In this document: piece after piece, positions 25,735-35,497 of the stretch
Numbering within the stretch: position 1 is the first letter of the stretch
Layout: the number at the start of each line of letters is the position of its first letter
DNA from: Saxidomus purpurata
Lineage: Eukaryota; Mollusca; Bivalvia; Venerida; Veneridae
NCBI GenBank assembly: GCA_022818135.1
Contig: JAFMSR010000013.1
Location: 29,098,687-29,162,686, forward strand
DNA: 64,000 bases
Direction: 5' to 3'
Made by a program: the position numbers and the translations under genes
Notes under the pieces: generated by a model
What the model saw: only the letters and a program-made list of their open reading frames with translations
What the model was told of the DNA's origin: nothing
Database searches by the model: none

Positions 25735-26140
25735 GCGGAAAAAAGTGTTTGGAACAGGTCACTACAAGCAAAAAAGTTACTAACTTAAACCATAGCAAAA
25801 CCATGTCTACAACAAAGTGTTCGTTTCAGCTCACCCTGAGCAAAAAAAGTTACTAACTCAATGCATAGCAAAAATATGGATACAACAAAGTTAAGTTTGT
25901 ATTTTAAACTCAAGACAAGCAAAACCATGGCTACAACAAAGTGAAGATTTTGTTCCAGCTAACTCTGAGCAAAAAAAAGGTGTATACTCAAGGCATAGAA
26001 AACCATGGCTAAAACAAAGTTTTTGTTTCAGCTCACCCTGAGCTAAAAAGTTACAAACTCAAGACATAGCAAAACCATGGATACAACAAGGAACATTTTG
26101 GTTTCAATATTTTCATTCAGCTCATCCTGAGAAATAAGGT
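25735..26140. repeat. Minisatellite with about 80-bp units
   Basis: About five units containing 'gctcaccctgagcaaaaa', 'gttactaactca', 'catagcaaaaccatgg' and 'tacaacaaag'. It lies just downstream of the small gene at 26249-28263. A further one to two units of the same type lie at about 26508-26640, inside that gene's second intron. Confidence 0.85.
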
Positions 26141-26248
26141 TCCACACTCCAGGCTGTCCAGCACCTTCCGACAAATAATTAGAGAAATTTTAGGGCCTAA
26201 ATGACTTTCTGCATATTTGACACAAGTTACTTACAAATAGTGCTTTAG

Positions 26249-28263
26249 TTATAGCAAAGCTTTAGATATAATATCTGCCAGTGATCCATACTGGTCAACT
26301 GCCTTAAACTTTATACCCTGAATAAAAATAAATATAAAACTACATGTACATTAAAAGCATATTAATTTTTGTATGAAAATATTTTCAAAGTTTTAAGTAT
26401 GTACATGTATATAATATTATAAGGATAAAAAATAGGAATTTAAGTAAAAAATTAGGACATGTTTGGTATTTTATTTTTCTATGAATTTTAAGGACAGCCT
26501 GAAACACAGTAGCAAAAACATAGATACAACAGACTAAAATTTAGTTTCATCATTCTTGTTTCAGCTCACCCTGAGCAAAAATGTTACAAACTCAAATACA
26601 TAAAAAAATGGTTACAACAAAATAAACTTTTGGCCTCAGCCTTTTCGCTTTCACTAAAAAACAATCAGTCACAAGGAAATCATGACTACATTTTGACAAT
26701 ATGCACATAGTTTGAAACTATAATTGTATAATTGTCTTTGGCTACATGTATGCTTCCAAAACAAAGCAAACAAAAATCAAAGATTTTTTTCCATTTTTCT
26801 ACTATAACACACATGCCCACAGGCAACACATCGAGCCAGCTAACTGCAGTCTTGATCTTTGAAGTACAGATACTACCTTGAGAACAGTATTTTATTTACA
26901 AACTAACAGTACAAAATAAATATTTTTTTCATCAAATGCAAATTTTGGTGCAGGATTGCTATTGGAAATTCAAAGCCAGCAACCCTAAATTTTAATTCAC
27001 TCCAAAGAATTAAAATCGTTATCTTGATAGAAAGGCGCCTACACGATACAGCAAACAAGATATACCGAATCTGAATATTTTGAGGCACTTGTCTCAGAAA
27101 ATTGTCTATTTACAATGTCTAGATTCCAAACTTTTCTATGACAGATTTCAAATTGATGTTAATACTCACTTTAAACGATAGAATCTTAGGAAATTCTTTG
27201 GCAAAGTCCTTGAACTCCTCATCTGTCACATTTTCTTCTGACCTAGAAACTCCCTTAGAAACGATAGAATCTTAGGCTACGCTAATGATTGAATGGGTTG
27301 AGTTTTTAATATGGTGCATGGGCATATTACATTCACAAAGCACCTGAAACCATCAAACAATTGCGTCAGAGCAGCTTTCATTGGGAAATGGCTCTATCAA
27401 GTGCATTTTCTACAATTTCCCCCACTGGCTTGGAAAGAACAGATGACCAACTTCCTGAGATCAAATTCAATGTTAACAGGTCTGACTGGAATTAAGACTT
27501 GACAGTCTGTTTATACGAGGATTTGACACTATGTTCTCGGGGACAGAAATATTGAAATATTAAAATTCGCTGTTTGTCGTGTTTTTTTAGGATGGTAGTG
27601 GTTTCGTCAATCTTCCGTTTCGCCAACAAGCATTTTTAGTTCAAAAGAGGTTGTGGTTTCGTCAAGGTTATCTAATTGTATATTACGATAGACGTAATTA
27701 TAGGACGAACTGGGATATTATGAACAATTGTTTTCATCCAAATTGAGTAATTAGTTAAAATTGAAATGGTTTAGGACATCAATTATCAGCTTATTAACGT
27801 CTGAAAGCATAGTGTGCCTCGATCTAATATAAAATTTTAAATAGATAAATACTTTTTTTAATCGAATTTTGTGCAATAATTGTAAATGGAATTCTCATTT
27901 AACTGTATGAACTTTGATTTATTATTTGAGTAATTACTTTTAAGAAGGAGTGGAATCCTGTGTCTGATGTTATCTGATACATTACATTCATGACGAACTG
28001 GCAATATAAATCCTCATTGACGACACGGGACCTTGACGAAACCACTGTAATTCGTTTGTTTATACCTCAAATGGATTCTCGTCACCCATTTCCCGATGGG
28101 CCATACAAGTGAAACCACCAGTCTTCTAGTCCAAATTTCCCTCGTGAATTTCGGCAAAAACTTTCCCGTCGGTAGACGAGATGATGACTGCCTTCATAAT
28201 TCGTTTTGAAGGGCCATGGGCGCATTTTTCTACCGTCATGGCGAACACTGTGGCCGCCGCCAT
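26249..28263 (-). CDS. Small three-exon gene of unknown function (possibly decayed)
   Basis: Exon 3 (26249-26317) reads GIKFKAVDQYGSLADIISKA plus two Leu and a stop. Exon 2 (27170-27242) reads SEENVTDEEFKDFAKEFPKI then LSFK, with a GTGAGT donor. They join in phase. An upstream exon candidate (28066-28263) has ATG in a good context (aaacATGGCGG) and reads MAAATVFAMTVEKCAHGPSK, then RIMKAVIISSTDGKVFAEIH, but meets a TAG after GNLD. It continues in the same frame (KTGGFTCMAHREMGDENPFE) to a GTATAA donor in the wrong phase for exon 2. Either an exon between them is missing from my model, the donor is earlier (a weak GTCTAC site after VIIS fits the phase), or the gene is broken. An open stretch between an acceptor and a GTGCTT donor at about 27345-27490 could be an extra exon but contains stops in two frames. 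I do not recognise the family. Confidence 0.5.
27598..28047. mobile_element. Tc1/mariner-type MITE in intron 1 of the small gene
   Basis: Right end in reverse complement is CAGTGGTTTCGTCAAGGTC next to TA (28048-28049). Left end is TA-GTGGTTTCGTCAATC at 27596, missing the leading CA. The motif 'gtggtttcgtcaaggt' recurs internally at 27651. No transposase. Its right end lies only about 18 bp inside the intron from the exon 1 donor. Confidence 0.7.
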
Positions 28264-30238
28264 GTTTGTTTTAACGATCGATAGACGCTTTCCAAACGTT
28301 TCAGTTTCGTACTCAATTCTTTTCGTTCAGGATACAATACACTAATTTTTAAAAAATCGAAACCGCCCAAAATAGATAAAAAGTTCTAGGGTCGGCGCAA
28401 AATATAGGGTCGGTCGGGCTACCTGAACCACACATATTTTTTTTGACTAACTTAATTGGTCTTTTTGGTGTGTCAGTTGACCATATTTAGATGCTATAAT
28501 GAGAAATAGGAATAGTAGCGTCAAAGACCATGGGCTAGTCTCTATGCATCTTTAATTAAGAAATGTGCAAATTAGCCAGCACTAATCAGTCACAGCCTTG
28601 TGTATTGTCGCCACCTTAATTGAAATAAAGATTTTGTGAAACCCAGAATTGTTTACAAATCGTTCAACCTACATCACTGACAAACTTATAAAAAAGTAAA
28701 ATGGTATGGAATCTCATTGGTTCGAAACGTCCTGGTACGAAACATCAGTAAAAATCATGCGAAATAAATTGTTCTTTTCACTCTTCCACAAATGTACACA
28801 ACATTGTTAGTGATTATCGGTATTACTGATTACCGGAAACAACCAAAAACAAATGAGATTACCGGAAACATTTATGATCCCTGCCGGAAACAAGTCACAA
28901 TTTAATAGTTTTTATTTTAAGTACACTTTTTATTATTATAAAGGATAAAAATTGTTGAATTTGTTGACTATATGTTATTTTAGAACGATATGTTAGGTTT
29001 TAAGCGAATTAGTTCGATGTAACTTCGTGTGAACTTTCTGTTGTAACGATTAACTCCCTTAGACTGTTAAAACCCAAAATCAAATTTTCCGTCAAAAGCT
29101 CCGAACAAAAAAAATGTAATAAAAGTAGAAAATTAAAAATGTAGACTTATGTTTCTTGTACACTGCACTTCCTCTTACTGCGCACTATCACTGTATGAAG
29201 TTTCAAGTAATTCTCTTTGATACTTGTGTAGTTATCTTCCGGACAAAGAAGTGGGGACGAGCGGAAAGACGGACAGACGCGTCGATTTATATATGCCACC
29301 CGAATTTCCTTCGAGGGCATAATAAAACGTGTAATTCAATATATCTTTACACAACTTGGTTTATTTTGATACCTTTTTCTTAACTGTAAAGCTATTGTAT
29401 AGAAGAACTATAAACGAGCAACTTTCAACAGAAATGCACACTGTCAACATGAATAAAACATTTATGCTATATACAATGAATGTGCATGTATTTTTATAAG
29501 TTTATAACTGTAAGTAAATATAGGATGTAGCTCGTTAATTACTGAACTCACTTGTTTATCCTCCATGGTGTTCAAAAAGAAGATAGTAGTTACAGGTATT
29601 CAGTATTTACAGAATATTAAACAAAGCGTTTCACAAGGAACTTAACACACATAGGCACAATTTATTTGTATCTATATTTAGTAACATTGCGTGACGTTTA
29701 GCGCATAGTGTAATCGATCTTATACAATGTGGTTTTAAGAGGACATTTTATGCAAGTTAAGTATAATAGATAGATATATCTATTACATAATATGCATGCA
29801 TATAAAATTACAGCACACATAGCAAATGTTTCATTCCTAGCACAGACTTAGCATGAAAACAGACTTTGCTTGAAAAGTACTGATTTTAAGAATTGATACT
29901 TTTTACTTACACGAAACTGTTTACAATAGATTCATAATAACTACAACGAAAAGACATGCACCGGATAACCCGTAAAGCTTATGCGAAATACAAATGTTTA
30001 TTTCCAACGGGGTCCATGCTAAGCATTCACAATATTTAAGATCAAATTGTAACAGAAAAATAATTACTAAAATATTACTTGTGAAGTAATTGTATTTTAC
30101 TTAAATAAAAATTGACATTTAACACAAACAAATTGTTATCAAATTTACGTTTTAAAACTACTATAATGAAAAATTTTGAAAAACTCAGAGATTGTGCTTG
30201 AAATTAAGAGGTATTTTTAAAAGTACTATATAAGACCA
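28264..30238. other. Intergenic region
   Basis: AT-rich DNA with no exon recognised. A dispersed repeat tail with 'tgcacttcctcttactgcgc' and 'ggaaagacggacagacgcgt' occupies about 29155-29330. The first 100 bp should hold the promoter of the small minus-strand gene, if it is alive. Confidence 0.4.
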
Positions 30239-30239
30239 G

Positions 30240-30902
30240 ATGTGGATCGAAAATTATTGTGTACCAAGGACAAGACCTTGAAACAGAAATAAACAAAGCA
30301 ATACCAGCAATGAAATATAAATACAGTACTGTACAATGTGTATAACAGAGAAAACCAAAAATGATTCTGGGTTACCTTGTAGTTGTAATCGGTGAAACCG
30401 TTCACTGGGTTGACATGCTGCGTCCTCGATAAATGGCGGATGATTTTGATCACGTGAGTTCCTTCTCGGGAATGTACGTAAATTATATCTTTTTTTTAGA
30501 GAAATTTATTTTTAGGTAAATATATATGTAATCGTTCGTAAATAACAAATAACATCGGAAATTTGAAAATCAAACTACAAACTCTTATATCAAGCTCCGT
30601 ACGTTTCCTTAAATTTCCGTAAATATCGTACTTTTCCGTGATATGCATATGATTATCTTCCGTAATCAACTAACAGCTCATAAATTTCTAAAACAGAAAA
30701 AAATGTGTGATGCAGCCCGTAAGCTATATACCTTTTTGCAATCGTTTGAAGTTGTATGTACTCTTTTTATTTGTAATATGTTCTTATCATATGCGACATT
30801 CAAACAGAAGATTGATCTGGTCTGTCTTGCACTACTTTCGCATAGCGCATGTTTACAGTTGTTATTCGCGCATAGCACAGTTAAATTGTCTGCAGTGTTT
30901 GT
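30240..30902. repeat. Arm A of a dispersed inverted duplication
   Basis: This 660-bp block is the reverse complement, with scattered mismatches, of 58588-59270. Landmarks are 'ggatcgaaaattattgtgta' here against 'acacaataattttcgatcc' there, and the 'gtgtgatgcagcccgtaagc' segment on the other side. The same translated stretch (FTDYNYKVTQNHFWFSLLYT) appears in both copies, but nothing shows that it is a protein. Confidence 0.85.
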
Positions 30903-30911
30903 TGGGACCCC

Positions 30912-31300
30912 AAGCTTAGATTTCATGGGATTGTCTAGACAAGATAGGTTCTTATCGACTTTCACAAGTGCATTCGCATTCTTTATTTTACTAAGTGTCG
31001 GAATGGCAGTGACGTTCTCCATTGCCTTAACTGGAGTGTTGTGCATTGTTCCAGTAATTATTCTTAAGGCCTGGTTCTGGACCTTATCTAGCACCAAGTG
31101 ATTTGTCTTTCCTGCCAGAACCAAGTTAGGACCTGATTATTCCCAGGCACGTTTTATACAGTATCCTCTTATTTACTCCTATGTTCGTGCCACATAACTT
31201 TTAATGTATCGATAGACTTCGACACCCCCTCAACTTCAGCTAGGTGAGACTTCCATGTAAGTAGCCTTTCTAATTTAATAATATAAATATCTAGCCTCTG
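30912..31300 (-). pseudogene. Non-LTR retrotransposon C-terminal fragment
   Basis: On the minus strand, LTWKSHLAEVEG (about 31250) and then LDKVQNQALRIITGTMHNTP, VKAMENVTAIPTLS and KNANALVKVDKNL are typical of the region after the reverse transcriptase in Jockey/CR1-like elements. Frames shift between the two parts. It stops abruptly at the edge of the inverted duplication (30902). Confidence 0.75.
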
Positions 31301-32050
31301 CCACTTCTGCTAAAATCTAAATGTGATGTTATACAATTGCGGGCCGATATTGAGGTCAATATAGTTTTGCGGACCTCAGAAAGGCGATATTGACATTGTG
31401 TTGTTCATTTAGGACAATGTGCAATGCACAAATACTTCAGAAATCTATATTCATATTCCACTTTATTTGCATGCAGATGATTTTAACTTCAAATGCCTAA
31501 TTTACAAAGTGTTGGCATTTGACCAGAAAACCAGATCTTAAGACAACAGATTAGTGAATAGATAGACCTATGACAAAGAAAATATCTACTGAATCGGAAG
31601 GCTCTAAATTATTTCGAATAAATTTATCGCATTTAATCTGAAGACCGTGAGTGCATAACAGGAATGACACGATACATTACTTTACTGCTAATTAACGAAA
31701 ACGCCATATTACTAGATGTCTACAAACATTAAGAAGGAAAAGATATGATCTATAAAAATCTCTTTCTTCCTGTTTGAATTAGTTCAAAGGGCAGTCATAG
31801 GGGACAGCTTTTTGAGAAATTTGTTCAAGGTTAGCAGTTATGTTAGCTGTTAAATGTTATCAAATTTGGAAGGAAGTATAAGTATGAAGTCAACCTGTGA
31901 ATTTGTAATCAAGGATCGGTAAAGGATAACGCCTCTGAAAAAAACCTCAATGACATAAGTTTCAAAACTTTGATTGAAGATTTTAAGCGGTTAATGGAAA
32001 GTGTATATTGCTTTTGAGAACAAAAGGTCAACAAACACTGAATATTACGA
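31301..32050. other. Intergenic region left of the large inverted repeat
   Basis: No exon recognised. The last 50-150 bp show inverted similarity to sequence just right of the structure, at about 34840-34960. Confidence 0.4.
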
Positions 32051-32084
32051 AATCCTATTAACACCATTCGCAAGAAAAAAAAAA

Positions 32085-32850
32085 TTGTGAAGTCGTTATA
32101 ACGCGAAAAAAGGCGTAATAATGCGAAAAAGGCGTAAAAACGCGAAAAAAGGCGTAATAACGCAAAGAAAGGCGTAATAACGCTAAACAAAGGCGTTTTA
32201 ACGCTAATAAAGGCGTTATAACGCGAAAAAAAGGCGTAGTAACGCGAAAGAAAGACGTTATTACGCGAAAAAAAGGCGTTATAACGCGAAAGTAAAGGCG
32301 TTATAACGCTAATAAAAGGCGTTATAACGCGAAAGAAAGGCGTAGTAACGCAAACTAAAGGCGTAGTAACGCGAAAGAAAGGCGTTATAACGCAAAATAA
32401 AGGCGTTATAACGCGAATAAAAGACGTAATAACGCGAAAGTAAGGCGTTATAATGCGAAATAAAAGGCGTAATAACGCTAACAAAGGGCGTTATAATGCT
32501 AATAAAGGCGTTATAACGCTAATGAAAGGCGTGTTATAACGCTAAAGAAAGGCGTAGTAATGCTAGTAAAAGGCGTTATAACGCGAAAGAAAGGCGTTAT
32601 AACGCAAAATAAAGGCGTTATAACGTGGAATAAAAGGCGTAATAACGCGCAAGTAAGGCGTTATAACGCGAAAAAAGGCGTTCTTACGCTAAACAATAGC
32701 GTATTAACGCTATTAAAAGGCGTTATAACGCGAAAGAAAGGCGTTATAACGCGGAACAAAAGGCGTTATTACGCAAAATAAATGCGTTATAACGCGAATC
32801 AAAAGGCGTTATAACGCGAAAGAAAGTCGTTATAACGCCTTTTTAGGTAC
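32085..32850. repeat. Left palindromic-unit array
   Basis: Roughly 35 units written as ggcgt(t/a)(a/g)taacgc with linkers such as gaaagaaa, gctaataaa and aaaataaa. The dominant core is GCGTTATAACGC; common variants are GCGTAATAACGC and GCGTAGTAACGC. Confidence 0.93.
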
Positions 32851-33635
32851 AATGTATATGCAACTCGATTACTGCTTCGAAGATACATTTTCAACCATGC
32901 AGACAATGGATATATTCTCTTTATTTCCATTTTTCAGTGAATTTACAAATATAGACTAGTGCGAGCAATACAGTAATTGTTAAGAATAGCATACATAGAA
33001 CAAAATGTGTCAGATACAACATACTAATATAAAGTTAAGTAAATAAGTGTTTGTACACATTCACATATATACCGTATTCAAGATATAAGTCACAGATGTA
33101 TGTATACAATCAGGAAATTTTGTATTGACAACATACTTTGAAAGTAAGTTGCCCATGTACACAGAGTACAAATATATGTCTATACTAATTTATTGAGTCT
33201 CGATTGCGAAACAAATTCTTACAACTTATATTAATCGCTCTCGAGACTTTTTCATTTTTACGAGCTTTTATGATGGGCCTAAAAGCCGATTTCCGATACC
33301 GGTTTACCTGACTTTCTTCAAACGAAAGACATTTCAACATGTTTTATATCAATGGAAAGCTGATAAAACGCAAAATCTATTCATTAATTGCAATTTTAGC
33401 AGGAATACTCTTTACTATAGACAGTTCCTGATTTTAGTTAGAAGTCAAAATGATTAAATCGCGAACACATAACTTTCACTATTTTTAAAAATCTTTTAGC
33501 GTCAACATGCCCTTTCGAAAAGTCTGTCATTCATTAATATTATGCATCTTCGTGAAAAAACTTGCATTTACTAGTATGCCAATTTACTACAAATTTTTAT
33601 CAACATTGTAAAGAAGTTTAGATTACATTTTATAT

Positions 33636-34840
33636 AAAAAGGCGTTATTACGACTTTAAAAAGGCGTTATTACGCCTTTTGATTCGCGTTATTACGCCTT
33701 TTGATTCGCGTTAATATATCTTTCTTTCGCGTTATAACGCCTTTTATTTCGCGTTAAAACGCCTTACTTTTGCGTTATTACGCCTTTTGTTCCGCGTTAT
33801 AACGCGTTTATTTTGCGTTATAACGTCTTTCTTTCGCGTTATAACGCCTTTTATGTAGGGTTAACGCACGTTTTTTCGTGTTATAACGTCTGCAGAATCC
33901 CGAGGGATGGTTGGTGCCCGAGCCCGTTAGGGCGAGGGCACCAACATATCCCGAGGGTTTCTGCAGGTGTTATAACACGAAAAAACGTGCGTTAGCGCTA
34001 TTCTAGCATAAATAGCATAAAAAAATCATAAAAATAAAAATGAAACGCTCTTACTGGTACGACGTTCAATAATGCGCGGGACAACGTCCGTGTTGTTTAC
34101 GTCATATTTATGACGTCACCAGCGGTTTTTAAGCCCGGCACTGTTGACGCCGTACATGACGTAAGACTTTGGAGACAGGTCCATTGTTTACAATGACCCT
34201 GTACTGCGCATAAATGAAAACGGGTTATAACGGCGCGTGAATCTCCCCGTTAACACACGTTTTTTCTCCTGTTAAAACACCGGCAAAATGGGCAAAAACA
34301 GCACATTTTATGCTAGAAATAGCGTTAATTCACCTTTGTTTAGCGTTATAACGCCTTTTATTTCGCGTTATAACGCCTTTATTTTGCGTTATAACGCCAT
34401 TCTTTCGCGTTATAACGACTTTTAATAGCGTTAATACACCTTTGTTTAGCGTTATAAAGCCTTTTTTGTCGCGTTTTAACGCCTTTTGTTGCGTTATAAC
34501 GCCTTTTGTTCGCGTTATAACGCCTTTCTTCCGCGTTATAACGCCTTTTAATAGCGTTATTACGCCTTTACTTTCGCGTTACTACGCCTTTAGTTTGCGT
34601 TACTACGCCTTTCTTTCGCGTTATAACGCCTTTTATTAGCGTTATTACGCCTTTACTTTCGCGTTATAACGCCTTTTTTCGCGTAATAACGCCTTTCTTT
34701 CGCGTTATAACGCCTTTCTTTCGCGTTATAACGCCTTTATTAGCCTTAAAACGCCTTTGTTTAGCGTTATTACGCCTTTCTTTGCGTTATTGCGCCTTTT
34801 TCGCATTATTACGCCTTTTTTCGCGTTATAACGACTTCAC
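33636..34840. repeat. Right palindromic-unit array (interrupted)
   Basis: The same units in reverse complement (gcgttataacgcctttt-type), from 33636 to about 33851 and again from about 34336 to 34840. Two blocks of about 215 and 505 bp are separated by the hairpin-bearing insertion. Confidence 0.93.
33852..34335. mobile_element. Hairpin-bearing insertion in right arm
   Basis: The insertion starts near 'gggttaacgcacgttttttc' and ends near 'atgctagaaatagcg'. Its first 140 bp (about 33862-33998) form a long hairpin: 'cacgttttttcgtgttataa' with 'ctgcag', 'tcccgaggg' and 'ttggtgccc' on the left, and their reverse complements in mirrored order on the right, meeting at 'gagcccgttagggcgag'. 'Ctattctagcataaa' just after the hairpin is mirrored by 'ttttatgctagaaatag' at the far end, so outer ends are also inverted. 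No reading frame of note. The 300-bp interior has several 'tgacgt(c/a)' motifs. Confidence 0.7.
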
Positions 34841-35404
34841 AATATTTGTATTTCTTGCCAATGGTTCTACTAGGCTTTCGTAGATTATCGTGTGAACCCG
34901 TTAATAAAAATAAAAACGTTTCTATCCAACATCTTAGATATGACTCGTAGTTTCCAGCGTTTTCCTAAGTATGTATTGCAGTGAATATATATACCATATC
35001 TAGATCGAAGGTCTAAATCCAAGTCTTTGACATTGTATGGTGGAACGACTTACTGTTATTTATACAAATGGATGTTCTACATGGCTTTCTATTCTTAATT
35101 GCAGCTCAAAGTGTTGCTATTCACATTATGATGTCAACGTCAAGCTAGATAAATAAGAATTTCAATGGAAAAAAGTGGCCGCCTTCTTGAAATTTGTTGT
35201 GGATAACGGGATATACCCATAAGAGTTTTCTTGCGGAAGTTTCATGCTTGTATTTTTAAGTGTATGGTTATCCTAAAATATGCTGGGCTAATGAATTCTG
35301 GGTTGTAACTTAATGTAGTAAATTGCCGAACATACTCCGAGAATTGATATTTTCACTTTGTTAAAAGAACTCGAACAATTAACCGGAAATTCAGAGATAA
35401 ATGG

Positions 35405-35410
35405 TTTATT
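35405..35410 (-). terminator. Candidate poly(A) signal of LU-TSP1 gene
   Basis: AATAAA on the minus strand, about 90 nt past the stop codon at 35498. Confidence 0.5.
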
Positions 35411-35497
35411 TAAAATTTGAGTACTCTCCTTTGAAATTGTTTTCTTTCATGTTAATAACCTGTGCATAATGTATAAATATGACTGAAAAGTTTTGGT

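Larger units (their letters stand above)
32050..34885. repeat. Large inverted repeat made of palindromic minisatellite units
   Basis: Left arm about 32085-32850, spacer about 32851-33635, right arm about 33636-34840. Each arm is a run of roughly 20-22 bp units of the form AAAGGCGTTATAACGCGAA, whose core GCGTTATAACGC is itself a palindrome. The right arm is the left arm reversed, unit variant by unit variant: both outer ends read GTGAAGTCGTTATAACGCG in the outward-in direction and the same order of variants follows (AATAATGCG, CAAAGAAAGG, GCTAAACAAAGG, GTTTTAA). Both inner ends read AAAGTCGT(T/A)ATAACGCC. Inverted similarity continues about 45 bp outside the arrays (CCATT(C/G)GCAAGAAA). About 480 bp in the right arm (33852-34335) is a later insertion; without it the arms are nearly equal in length. 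Open frames here are repeat translations. Confidence 0.92.

Noticed and set aside
31909..32781. Long open frames (191 codons minus, 73 codons plus) over the palindromic array
   Set aside because: They are translations of the GCGTTATAACGC units (repeated VITPFFR or KGVITRK) and exist because the unit lacks stops in some frames. No codon-level conservation or start context.
32085..34840. CRISPR-like reading of the repeat arrays
   Set aside because: Linkers are short and repetitive, not unique spacers, units are head-to-tail palindromes, and the setting is an animal genome without cas genes.
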